A DNA stretch of 64,000 bases from Chaetomium olivaceum (Eukaryota > Ascomycota > Sordariomycetes > Sordariales > Chaetomiaceae): positions 310,001 to 374,000 of the forward strand of contig JAYWVB010000004.1 of assembly GCA_039881045.1 (NCBI GenBank), given 5' to 3'. The notes below the pieces were generated by a model. That model did not search any database and was not told the origin of the DNA. It worked only from the letters and a program-made list of their open reading frames with translations. The position numbers and the translations under genes are program-made. This document shows, piece by piece, positions 42,909-53,371 of the stretch (its first letter is position 1; each line of letters starts with the position of its first letter).

Positions 42909-44018
42909 ATGAGAGACAACGTGCAGCATGAGATACTGGCAGTAGGTATCAAGGTAGTGTAACATTAAGCAACCCTAACATTTCCGCTAACCATTACCTG
43001 CTCCTAGGCTGGTGCCGTGGCGGCATTTACGGTAGACTTGCTTGTGTACCCGCTAGACACAATCAAGACTCGGTATCAGAGCCAGGGCTACCTTGGTCTT
43101 AAAAACAATCTACCGTCTGCAAAAGGAACACCATACACGGCCCTGAAGGGTTTATATCAAGGGATCGGAAGTGTAGTTCTTGCAACACTCCCTGCTGGTG
43201 AGGCATGCCCAGTGTAGGCAGTGGGTGTCACTATCGTCGACTAAGTTATCATCCTGAGCCTCTAGCCGCGGTATTCTTCGCCAGTTACGAGTCAACCAAG
43301 CCTCTTCTCAAGCATGCCTTACCCGACGCAGTTCCAAGCCCAATCATCCACGCATTCGCATCGGCCGGCGCTGAGATGGCTTCATGCTTTGTCCTTACGC
43401 CGGCCGAGGTTATCAAACAGAATGCTCAAGTATTGCAGCAATCGGAATCGGCTCCTCTCGGCCGATCTTCCTCCCTCCAGGCCCTTCACATGCTACGTCG
43501 CAACGGGGCCGGCGTGACACGGACGCTCTGGAGAGGGTACACCACACTGGTTGCTCGAAACTTGCCATATACGGCGATTCAGTTTCCTGTGTTTGAATAC
43601 CTCCGGGCTCGGATATGGAGACAACGGCAGGGTCACCACCTCGAGACAGCCTCATGGGCCACCTCAGAGCCAACGACAGGCGACAGAATGAGCGTAGCAG
43701 CGCATGATAGTAGCTCCCGCCTTATCCTCGCCGAGACAGGGCTGGTAACGGGGAGTGCCGCGGCCATTTCGGGGTCTTTTGCAGCAGCCATAACGACACC
43801 GGCGGATGTCGTCAAAACGAGGGTGATGCTGGGAAACAGGAACCGCCCACAGGGACCGGGCGGTGTGGTAGGAATCGAGAGCTGTCCTCCGGGAGAGCGG
43901 AATCCGAGGTTTGTTCCGAGGCGGCTTGCTGCGTGCGGCATGGGCGGCGCTCGGGAGTGGCCTTTACCTGGGCTCATACGAGGTAACGAAGGTTTGGCTG
44001 AAGCACCGGTCACCTTGA
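42909..44018 (+). pseudogene. Mitochondrial carrier, S-adenosylmethionine-carrier-like (PET8/SLC25A26), one frame break
   Basis: Mitochondrial carriers exchange solutes across the inner membrane. This one most resembles the SAM carriers that supply methyl donor to the matrix. Three exons (42909-42941, 43008-43197, 43266-44018) with introns of 66 and 68 bases fit in phase. The three carrier repeats have PLDTIKTRYQSQ (helix 1), LTPAEVIKQNAQV (helix 3) and TTPADVVKTRVML (helix 5). The unit GLYQGIGSVVLATLPAG lies between helices 1 and 2. An unusually long loop, about 35 residues, lies before helix 5. Near 43876 one extra base shifts frame. Beyond it the family ending is clear: VLRESGIRGLFRGGLLRAAW and LGSYEVTKVWLKHRSP to a stop at 44016-44018. 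With frame restored it is 324 residues. Substrate assignment is by overall resemblance only. Confidence 0.8.
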
Positions 44019-44993
44019 CCGCCTGGCTCTGTTGAACCTCGTTTACACGGTGACCGAGTAGGACAACACAACGGGAGTGGGAATTGGAGCGTTGGATTTG
44101 GGGGGCCGATGCATCCGAGTAAGCTGGCAACCCGCTGGTTCTCGCCGAAATGCAGAATGCGGATATCAAGCGGCGCTTCACTGACGTCTTCGGGGGAAGG
44201 CGATGACGATTGGAATCCCAATTTTGTGTGTCGTGAGCACTTACATGACCGCTAAATATTGCTCGTGGTGTCCAATGATCGTGAAATGGCAAGTTGTGCG
44301 ACCGAAATAGCTGACGTCGCCACCCCAGGCCCGTAAGAACATCGGTCTCATCCGTTTTACACAGTACAGTATGCTCGGATAATTTCTCCACGCATCCATC
44401 ATCTGGAAGTCGTGCCTCGAGTTCCGGAGGATGGCCCCACCAACAGAGACGGAGATGCAGGCATCCCGCAGTCGGCGGTGAGTACCCACCAAAGAGGCAA
44501 CTCACAGTAGTTTCACCACTTGACTGTGCTTACGATCTGACTCGGAGCGGTCAGCCGAACAGCCATGTTCCATTGTTGGCCTTTCAGATTTTGCGGTAGA
44601 TCTGTGTTGGGACGGGGATGTGTTCGATGACACCACCCCTGTAACCGATGGCGCGATCCGCGTAGTTTCAGCAATATGCCCGGAGGCCATTTCTTCGCAG
44701 CGGCCGGCGGGTCCTTCCCAGGGAAATTCGGGAGGCATGGTTGAGATTCGTGATTTACTCGCGGCATGTCACCAGCGGGCGACTGCTTATCGACTTTGGA
44801 AACCTTAAGAGCATGCCTTGCCGTCCTTTCACTTTCCGTGCCCATATCTTCCAATTCCCCAAACAACAAGTCCCTTCGCCACTGCAACAAAAAGAAGTCA
44901 ATTGGTGTTGCACCAAAGCTGACGAGCTCGCAAGCCCTCTTTCCTTGCTCGTCGTACTTTATTGACGATCATCCGAGACCATCACCATCCGCC
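44019..44993. other. Intergenic region with open but unassigned frames
   Basis: Between the carrier and UPF0643 genes there are minus-strand open frames (about 44890-44513 and 44505-44100) without any recognisable domain. A degraded minus-strand gene is possible but I cannot support it. Confidence 0.35.
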
Positions 44994-45729
44994 ATGACAG
45001 TCCAGCAAGGGCCGGTGCTCGTGGCTGAGGTGCAAGCCCAATCTTTTCGGGACTTGGAGACAAAGAAGAGTTCGGCCGTGGTATCTGAGATCAAGCCTAA
45101 GGTTGCCGCACCAAACCATAGCCAGGACAGATATCTTGTGGTCTCGCCATACCATGAACAGGAGCACCTCTTGGACCTCGAAACCCTCGACATTGAGAAC
45201 CAACTTCTCGCCATTGCCTTGACCAAGATGGAGTCCCTACGCCCCGACTATGCCACAGCGCCGTACGCTCAGACGTTCAACTGGGAGGAGATTATCGATA
45301 CGCTCCAGACGTTAGCCGGGAGGCTCAACATGACTGGAAGAGGACTTCCTTCTTCGTGGTTGCTTTCCGTTCTCGCATACCACCGACAACGGTGTATGCC
45401 GAGCTCGGCACGCTGGACAAGGCGGCTCATGCCGAGGCTACCGCAAGCGGCGGCTTCTTGAAGTACGCCCGATCAGACCCAGAACTACCCGGAGGCATTG
45501 CTAACACTTGTGGCAGGTACTGGTTTGGGACTCCCGACGCCGAGGGCCGCAACTTGGCAACCTGCGTTGGAGATCTCAGGATGACGCAAGGAAAGGAGGT
45601 ATAGGCCCTGCGCATCGCAAGGCAGCTGGTGCTGCTCGACATCTGTATTCCTTCTGGAAAATAGACCGCCACAAGCTGACTATCGAGGACGGTATCAAGG
45701 GTTGGGCTATCACGGACTGGGATGAGTGA
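44994..45729 (+). pseudogene. UPF0643 family protein, two frame breaks
   Basis: This is a conserved fungal family with no established function. The ATG at 44994 opens MTVQQGPVLVAEVQAQSF, and the conserved core begins at DRYLVVSPYHEQEHLLDLE and ALTKMESLRPDYATAPYAQTF. One base is missing near 45316-45321. The next frame carries FVVAFRSRIPPTTVYAELG and GGFLK. A 54-base intron (45463-45516, GTACGC...GCTAAC...GCAG) joins this to YWFGTPDAEGRNLATCV. A second base is missing near 45566-45570, after which RSQDDARKGGIGPAHRKAAG and SFWKIDRHKLTI lead to the stop at 45727-45729. With both bases restored it is 227 residues, normal for the family. Two separate single-base losses in a short conserved gene suggest sequence error. 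Confidence 0.8.
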
Positions 45730-46533
45730 GGAGAACGACAGGTGGGGAAGAAGAAAGATAGAGAGAGATTTGTGCGCCTGACCCTTTTGAGGCGCGGGGG
45801 GTTTGTTTTGTTTCTTAGGCAGCAGCGGCGATATCCATAGAAGGGCGTAGGGTTTAAATGAAGACGGTGTTCAGGACTGAGGCCATTCAAGAGTTGAACG
45901 AGGGGGTTGTCGCGTCGGCAAACTGCCATATGCCCGTTCCAACGAGAAGCTCAATTACGCAAAGTTGACGAGGAAGAGGGACTGAATGAGAACCGGAAGC
46001 ACGCGGTGGCATCCGGGGTGGTCGTCAATTTAACCGCGTGCCCAAAGGCCCGGCGGCGGTGGGGGAAACGTGGGATGTTGCTGTTGGTGTCGAATCATCA
46101 GCTCGTGCTCGAATTTCGTGACCGCCAGCTACCTTTTTGAGCAAGCACCGCGTAATTATACCTCGTTTAGAAAGTCACGAGAGCCGGGTGTATGGATGTA
46201 TTGGATTCAATAGGAATATATCATCGTAAATGTCGGATCTCTATTTGCACAAGTTCTGTTGAGTCCAAGATCCCGAGACAGGTGGGGGGTCACATTCATT
46301 CGTCGCCCGATGCAGGCCGCTGGGCCAGGCTGACGGGGGACTGCGCCACATCACTAGCCACACCCTTGTTTTGCTGGCAAGCCACAATTTTGCGTTCGGG
46401 GTGCCCACAAACGAACGAGATTTCCGAAACCCCAAAAGTCGCCAGCAGCCTCAACAACCGAACAGAGATCCTCGCCGGAGCCCGCCTCTGAAACCCCATC
46501 CACCGAGATACTGCGCAATCGCCTTTCGAAATC

Positions 46534-47773
46534 ATGGCTGACGCGCAAAAGGATGTGCCGTGCAAGTCGGCGCAGGTCGAGTCGCTTGTATGTACCCCAG
46601 CCAACTTCAGACAGGGACCAAGTGCCCCGCCATGTGCTTGGCGCATCGCTAACAGTCGTACTAGGTGGTGATGAAGATTGTTAAGCACTGCTCCTCGAGC
46701 TTCCCGACCACCGCGACAGGTTCCATTGTGGGGGATGGACAACAATGGAGTTATTGAGATCACAAATGCCTTCCCATTCCCTACCGTCGACGTCTCGGGC
46801 ACCGATAGTCACCAGTCCGACGCATCCAGCCTCGCCGCGGCCCGCCCCCCGTGCGAAGGCCAATATCGCCTACCAGAACGAGATGATTAGGCACCTCAAG
46901 GAGGTTAATGTGGATGCGAACAACGTGGGCTGGTACACGCGAGTGCGACCATGGCAACTTCATCAACCTTAGCTTTATCGAGAACCAACACCACTACCAG
47001 CGCGATAATGACAAGACGGTTGCGCTCGTCCACGATGTCAGCAGAAGCTCCCAGGGTGCCCTGAGCCTACGCGCTTTCAGGTTGTCGCCGGAGTTCATGG
47101 CGGCCTACAAGGAGGGGAAGTTAAGTTTACAACGGAAAGGTTAGACCGCTCTTGCATTACAGCCCCTCTGTGTTTTGGCCATTGTCACTGACTCGAATCG
47201 GAATGAAATAGCCTCCAGAAGTCGAAGCTGACTTCAGGGATATCATCGTCGAGGTTCCTGTGGTTGTCCACAACTCCCACCTCCTCACTTCATTCCTACA
47301 CCAAGTCCCCGCGCCGCCCAAGTCCGCCGAGATCCCGCTTCCCGCTTCGCTCGAAGACATCCGTCGCGATCCGCCCAGCTTCCGCGCACCCGTCCTTCGA
47401 CACTCTGGATCTTTCGATTGATCCTTTCCTCGAGAAGACTTGCGATCTGTTGCTCGACAGCATCGAATCCCACTACTCCGATCTTCAAACAACCACCAGT
47501 ACTACCAGCGACAGCTTACCCGTGAACAATTCAAGATCACACAATGGCAAACAAAGCGCAAGGCAGAGAATGCTGCGCGCTTAGCAGCAAAGCAACAGCC
47601 CCTCCCCGAGGATGAGTGGCAAAGACTCTTCAAACTCCCGCTGGAGCCCAGCCGGCTTGAGGGCATGCTTAACGCTCGGCAAGTCGAGCAGTACAGCAAG
47701 CAGGTGGATGGCTTCACTGCGACTATTACCACTAAAGATGTTCGCCGTGAGGGGGAACCTGCTGCCCGAGTGA
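46534..47773 (+). pseudogene. Eukaryotic translation initiation factor 3 subunit H, many frame breaks
   Basis: eIF3h is an MPN-domain subunit of the eIF3 complex that loads mRNA onto the 40S ribosome. Three exons are seen (46534-46587, 46665-47139, 47212-47773), with introns of 77 and 72 bases. Readable blocks in order are [95 protein letters not shown], the [20 protein letters not shown] block and [20 protein letters not shown]. They fall in changing frames. About seven or eight single- or double-base indels are needed, several in homopolymers: G5 at 46730-46734, C6 at 46845-46850, TT at 47233-47234 and AAA at 47734-47736. The expected end, a short Gly-Asn-Leu-Leu-Pro-Glu-like tail, stops at 47771-47773. 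The MPN domain lacks a JAMM metal motif, as expected for eIF3h. Confidence 0.85.
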
Positions 47774-48852
47774 TTGGGGTTTTCTGTGAAGTGAACGGCG
47801 GGGATGCGGCGGCGGGGCGCGACGGCTGGGGTATCTCGTGTGCATTAGGTCTGGCGTTCCGGGTCATGGGCTTGTTGTTAGCTTACACTCGTTTCCGGGC
47901 CAGCCGCCATGATGCCTATCCTCGGACTATATGCGTTATTTGGCCTGGGGAGGTCGGTTCGCTTAAACGAGACAGCGGCATAGACAATGAAACCCGCGCT
48001 CCTAGGTTTACCAGGGGCGCACATTAGTGATTTCTCTCTATTTTGTAACCTCCAACCGGGGCATTCAACCAATAAATTTTATGGATGTTGGTCTTGCCAA
48101 TTCGGGGTGATTGCCTGCTTCTTGATCCCCGGACATGCCGGAGTTCATTCTCGGAGTCGGGATCCAACGTAGGGAAGTTGCCGTGCCTGCCGAAACTGGG
48201 CTCCCGACTGCATTTTCGCATTTAACTGCCCGATTGGAAGTTGAGAAAGGGTGAACAGCGGGGTCATACCTAAAAGGGGTTAATTGAGGGGGTCGGACCT
48301 GCACCTCTTCACCGATATGTCTGGCTGCGGGCACCGGGCCCCCTTCGCCGTTTTTTCGGCGGTGCGTTCACTCCGCAACCTGTCTCAACTGGACTTTGTC
48401 TTCATCATTCCAGTTCCCGACTAGGGAGTAGAGACGGAAGAAAATAATTGATCTCCCGTCTCGAAGGGAAACAAAACCAAACAGGCTGTCCCCGCAACCA
48501 TCTAGTTATTGTCTTTAGCTCTTGAATGATCAGCTCGCACCTTGAGGGCCATTTGACATCGCTTCTTGCATACCTGCCCCTCCTTTTGTCCTGCGTCCCC
48601 TACCAAAATAACTGCCGCTCTGCTTCGGCCACGACTGTAAACCCGACCCCATTTTTTACCTGGCAGGCTCCCCCACCTCACCCCGCCAACTCCTACCCCT
48701 CTTTAAAGGTCGGCTAGGAGCCCCGCCCACATTTAGAATAATTTTCCTACCTCCACTCCTCTCTCGCCCCGATCTGAAATCGTTTCCTCTCTTTTACTCC
48801 GACATTCTCACAACCAGCAGATACACCAGAACCGTCTTTCTACACCGCCAGA
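47774..48852. promoter_or_regulatory. Upstream region and pyrimidine-rich leader of the S-adenosylhomocysteinase gene
   Basis: There is no gene in this stretch. The last 150-350 bases before the ATG at 48853 are rich in C and T (runs such as CTTTCCTCTC), a layout common at highly expressed ascomycete genes. The start context is CGCCAGA before ATG. No TATA box is evident. Functional boundaries are inference. Confidence 0.4.
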
Positions 48853-50354
48853 ATGTCTGCTCCCGCTCACAAGTTCAAGGTCGCCGACCTGTCCCTCGCC
48901 GCCTTCGGGCGCAAGGAGATCGAGTTGGCCGAGAATGAGATGCCCGGTCTCATGTCGATTCGCAGCAAGTATGCCGCTGATCAGCCGCTCAAGGGTGCCC
49001 GCATTGCTGGTTGCCTGCACATGACCATTCAGACTGCTGTCCTGATCGAGACGCTCGTTTCTCTCGGCGCTGAGGTCACATGGTCGTCCTGCAACATCTT
49101 CAGCACTCAGGACCACGCTGCCGCTGCCATTGCCGCGGCCGGTGTCCCCGTTTTTGCCTGGAAGGGCGAGACCGAGGAGGAGTACAACTGGTGCTTGGAG
49201 CAGCAGCTCGTTGCTTTCAAGGATGACAAGAAGCTCAACTTGATCCTCGATGACGGCGGTGACCTGACCCAGCTGGTGCACTCCAAGTACCCCGAGATGC
49301 TCAAGGACTGCTACGGCGTGTCCGAGGAGACAACCACTGGTGTTCACCACCTGTACCGCATGCTCAAGAACGGCAAGCTGTTGGTGCCTGCCATCAACGT
49401 CAACGACTCGGTCACCAAGTCCAAGTTCGACAACCTCTACGGCTGCCGCGAGTCGCTGGTCGACGGCATCAAGCGCGCCACTGACGTTATGGTTGCTGGC
49501 AAGATCGCCGTTGTCGCTGGCTTTGGCGACGTCGGCAAGGGCTGCGCTGTGGCTCTCCGCGACATGGGTGCCCGTGTGCTCGTCACCGAGGTTGACCCCA
49601 TCAACGCGCTCCAGGCCGCCATGGCTGGTTACGAAGTGACCACCATGGAGAAGGCTAGCAAGGTTGGCCAGATCTTCGTCACCACCACTGGCTGCCGCGA
49701 TATCCTTGTTGGCAAGCACTTTGAGGCCATGCCCAACGATGCCATTGTTTGCAGTATGTATCCTTCCGTTCTCCCGCGCCTCACACTGTCCTCCTACTTC
49801 TTTCTGCCCTTTCTTTCCTGTAGGTGCTAACTTTGACAACCAGACATTGGCCACTTCGACGTTGAGATCGATGTCGCTTGGCTTAAGGCCAACGCCCAGT
49901 CCGTTCAGAACATCAAGCCCCAGGTCGACCGCTTCCTCATGAAGAGCGGCCGCCACATTATCCTGCTGGCTGAGGGCCGTCTTGTCAACCTTGGCTGCGC
50001 CACTGGCCACAGCTCCTTCGTCATGTCGTGCAGCTTCACCAACCAGGTGCTCGCTCAGATCATGCTCTTCAAGAGCAATGACGAGGCTTTCGCCAAGAAG
50101 TACGTCGAGTTCGGCAAAAGAGCGGAAGCTTGAGACCAAGGTCTACGTCCTGCCCAAGATCTCGATGAGGAGGTTGCTCGTCTCCACTTGGCTCACGTCA
50201 ACGTTGAGCTTACCACCCTAACCAACGTCCAGGCTGAGTACCTCGGCCTGGATGTTGAGGGTCCTTTCAAGACCGACCAGTACGTTTTACACCCCGAGTG
50301 ATTTTCGACCCCTCTTCATGACTGCCGCTAACGCACTGTAGCTACCGCTACTAA
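48853..50354 (+). pseudogene. S-adenosylhomocysteinase, locally frame-broken
   Basis: This enzyme hydrolyses S-adenosylhomocysteine to adenosine and homocysteine, relieving product inhibition of methyltransferases; it works as a cytosolic NAD-bound tetramer. Exons 48853-49753, 49844-50279 and 50342-50354 (introns of 90 and 62 bases) total exactly 450 codons, the usual 449 residues ending HYRY. Motifs include [40 protein letters not shown], the NAD loop [20 protein letters not shown], and [18 protein letters not shown] near the end. An inserted base at about 50122-50125 puts a TGA in frame at 50131-50133, and a lost base at about 50159-50162 restores frame 37 bases later. Such a balanced pair in an essential single-copy gene points to base-calling error more than decay. 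High GC third positions suggest strong expression. Confidence 0.92.
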
Positions 50355-51312
50355 TTTCACAAGCGGTGTCTGCTCGGCCTCCTAGAGAGTGCCGCGGGAA
50401 GCGGACCTTTTCCTTTATGATAGATCTTCAACAATTTGTATCCTGGACACGTCTCGTATGGCATGTTTAGGACGGTTTTCGGGGCATTGTTTTTCAACAG
50501 GCATGACTTGCATGGCATATTGGGTTAAGGCGGGGTGTAAAAGGCAAAGGGGGTCTGGTACACATTTTCAACAAAAGTACGGCGTTGGCTTTGGCTCATG
50601 ATATCCCACCTACACCCACCGGACGGCGTTTAACAGAGAACTTGTCGCGTTGGTGCGCCGGAGCACTTCTCTACATTCGGGCAAACAGAGAAGATCAAGA
50701 GGTCCCGTCAACCGGGGCCCAATAGAATATAGCGACAACGGGCGCTCACCCACACGCAGTGAATTCCTCTTGACGTCGTGCTTTCGTGTGTTCGGACCCA
50801 GGTCTAGCAGATGCGTCTAAAGTTGTCCGATGTGTCCAAAGTTGTCCGATGTGTCCAAAGTTGTCCGATGTGTCTAAAGTTGTCCGGTGCGTCAAGATAG
50901 GCAGAACCGCCACGGGGGAGGCTGGACTCCGAGCCTACCAGCATCGCTGGTTCTCGTTAGCCCTCGTTGACCATACCCTATCTATCTCGCCAACCGCCTC
51001 GCCGGGTGCCGGCCGGCTCGACCCGGCCGTAGCCAAAGATATAGCCAATTGGGACTGTCTGTCGGCCCACCCGGGGGATCGCGACGTGGAGGAGTCGCAG
51101 TGCGTCAACCGGGGTGGTGATACCGGCCGATGCGGGGCCTGTCCAGTGTCATCTCGAACCCGCTCCACATGACAGCGTTGCTTTCAACACCACGTTCAGT
51201 TGAATTGTTCATACACCGGCAAGCTTTTCTACGGCGCTGTGTGCTTCTCATTGACCCGAAAGGAAAGAACCTGGCTTTGGCCAAAACAAGCGTCCGAAAG
51301 CCGCCCCTCAAC
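50355..51312. other. Intergenic region with a short tandem repeat
   Basis: Between the S-adenosylhomocysteinase stop and the dehydrogenase start there is no recognisable gene. The only structure seen is the 19-base tandem repeat at 50813-50888. Confidence 0.5.
50813..50888. repeat. 19-base tandem repeat, four copies
   Basis: Four head-to-tail copies of GTGTCCAAAGTTGTCCGAT with one to three differences each, filling 76 bases. There are no spacers. The inner word TTGTCCGA recurs in every copy and could be a binding-site array, but nothing else supports that. Confidence 0.9.
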
Positions 51313-52717
51313 ATGTCTGTCGACGACGGAAGCCGGCCTAAAGTCCTACGGCTGGGTGTCATTGTACAGTGAGTACGTTCCTGTCTAAGCCACATATTGG
51401 GATATATACTACGTTCAGTCATGACGTTGTGTAAAAAAGGAGGGTTGTCCGGGTCAATTCAAAATAATTGACGGCAGGGGCTAAATGGGAACTGGTGGGA
51501 AGATAAGACGTCCTACTTTCAACCACCCTCCCTCTCACTGCGTCGAGAACTTCTCATTTTGTTGGACTTTCAATTTTATTGACCATAAAACTAACGCCAC
51601 TAATTAGCGCGCATTCAGCTTGGGCTTCTGTCGAGGAGATTGCCGACGTCCTCACACCCAAGTCCACCAACCGCGATGACTTCTGGAAGAGGCAGCATCG
51701 GGCGCATTCGATGGCTGCGTTGCGGCATACCGCACGTTTGACAGCTTTGAAGTGACGGGGAAGATCGACGGCGAACTCCTCGACGCGCTCCCTCGCTCCC
51801 TTCGCTTCATCTGTCACAACGGCGCCGGCTACGACCAGGTGGACGTCCACGCCTGCACTGCCCACAACATCCGCGTGTCCAACACACCGACGGCCCGTCG
51901 ACGATGCTACGGCGGATATCGGCATCTTCTTGTTGCTGGGCGCGCTCCGGAACCTGGCCGTGGGCATGGCGGCAATCCGGGCGGGAGAGTGGCGCGGGTC
52001 GACGCTCCCGGCCCTGGGGCACGACCCCCAGGGCAAGGTTCTCGGGGTTCTTGGGATGGGCGGCATTGGCCGTAACATGGCGGCGAAAGCGCGGCGGCGT
52101 TCGGCATGAAGATTCGCTACTACAACCGCACGAGACTGGAGTCCGAGATCGAGGCGGAGCTCGGGGCGGAATACGTCGGCTTCGATGAGCTGCTGGCGGA
52201 GGAGAGTGATGTCCTGAGTTTGAACCTGCCGCTGAATGTGAGAAGCCCCGGAACCCCGATCATACCTTTTGAAACCATTTTCCCGCCCAGGGATGACTGC
52301 TGACACGATGACAGGCAAATACCCGACACATCATATCTCAAAAAGAGTTTGCCAAGATGAAAAAGGGCATCGTGATCGTCAACACGGCGCGAGGCGCCGT
52401 GATAGACGAGGCGGCGCTTGTAGAGGCTCTCGACTCGGGAAAAGTCAGCTCGGCAGGTCTCGATGTCTACGAACAAGAGCCCTCTGTTCATCCCGGATTG
52501 CTCTCGAACCCCCGTGTTCTCCTCGTTCCACACATGGGCACCTGGACAGTTGAAACGGAGACCAAGATGGAGGAGTGGTAAGTCACCTTCTTTCGCCGTG
52601 TAAATCGGGTCGACTTGTCTGACGTGATTTTCCAGGGCTATCAGCAACGTCCGAATGGCGATCGAGCAGGGGCGGCTTCGAAGTATGGTTCCGGAACTGC
52701 GGGATATGCGGGAATAG
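51313..52717 (+). pseudogene. D-2-hydroxyacid dehydrogenase (glyoxylate/hydroxypyruvate reductase-like), three frame breaks
   Basis: Members reduce 2-keto acids such as glyoxylate to D-hydroxyacids with NAD(P)H. Four exons (51313-51368, 51608-52237, 52315-52577, 52636-52717) are joined by introns of 239, 77 and 58 bases. Motifs are RPKVLRLG at the start, LRFICHNGAGYDQVDVHAC, IGIFLLLGALRNLAVGM, the Rossmann GVLGMGGIGRNMA, LNTARGA-type VNTARGAVIDEAALVEAL, and the catalytic histidine in VPHMGTWTVET. Single-base breaks are a loss near 51682, a gain near 51893-51897 and a loss near 52090-52096. With these corrected it is 343 residues, normal for the fungal group. The first intron is long for this window. 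The small ACT-type regulatory domain of phosphoglycerate dehydrogenases is absent. Confidence 0.85.
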
Positions 52718-53371
52718 AGAAGAGCAGGCGTTCCACGGATATCTGTGATGTCAATGGCATACATGGTTGATGTTGGATGGCATGTTTGCCTTTAAATGTG
52801 GACATCCTCGCTTCTCGCTACTTACTATCTTTGTCGTAATTGTGTCGGTTCTTGATCATAAGAGTTAAGGCGTCCAACCAGCCTTTGCCTCAAGGATTGC
52901 TCTGGCCGAGGAGTCGTGGTGATTAGCAGGACAAGAGAACCATCGAGCCCGTGGCTGATAGGCCCTCATTGGGGCCGAGAAGCGGCCGAAAGCCGGCTTA
53001 CAACTCAGATCAAAACGCTCGCTTGAGGAAACCGTTTGCGAGTCACTTTCGGTAGAGGACACGGAGCATTTTCGGCCATTTCCAGGGTCGTCTCTTCCCT
53101 TCCATTGACCAACACCACACCAAGTTAGAAAACTCGGCGAGACCTCTCTATATAAGTGTAAACAGGTGGCTCAAATCCCAGCCATGCAGGTGTAAGCAAC
53201 GCAAAATATGCTGTCGAATATCTATGCCGACGCAATATGTTCCAGGCGCGGATGCACAATATATATCCATCCACCTTGCTCTCTATAATTGAAAACGAGC
53301 CAACCGGCTCCGACACAACACAAGCTCAAAAGTACATCCGTGAACCGCCGCCCTTTTTCCTGTTACTTTTC
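52718..53371. other. Intergenic region between convergent genes
   Basis: This is the space between the 3' ends of the dehydrogenase (plus) and the Zn2Cys6 regulator (minus). No gene or repeat was recognised. Confidence 0.5.

Noticed and set aside
43633..44505. 290-codon minus-strand open frame over the carrier gene
   Set aside because: The plus strand encodes unmistakable carrier motifs. The minus frame has no domain and breaks at the gene end.
44100..44890. Minus-strand gene between the carrier and UPF0643
   Set aside because: Open frames are present and one start looks plausible, but no domain, consistent intron or conserved block could be recognised.
48808..50139. 443-codon open frame antisense to S-adenosylhomocysteinase
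   Set aside because: It mirrors a strongly biased coding strand, and its composition is explained by GC-rich third positions of the sense gene. It has no recognisable domain and overlaps a certain gene.
50118..50163. Programmed frameshift in S-adenosylhomocysteinase
   Set aside because: There is no slippery site or downstream structure, the shifted frame meets a stop, and the neighbouring genes show the same kind of random indels.
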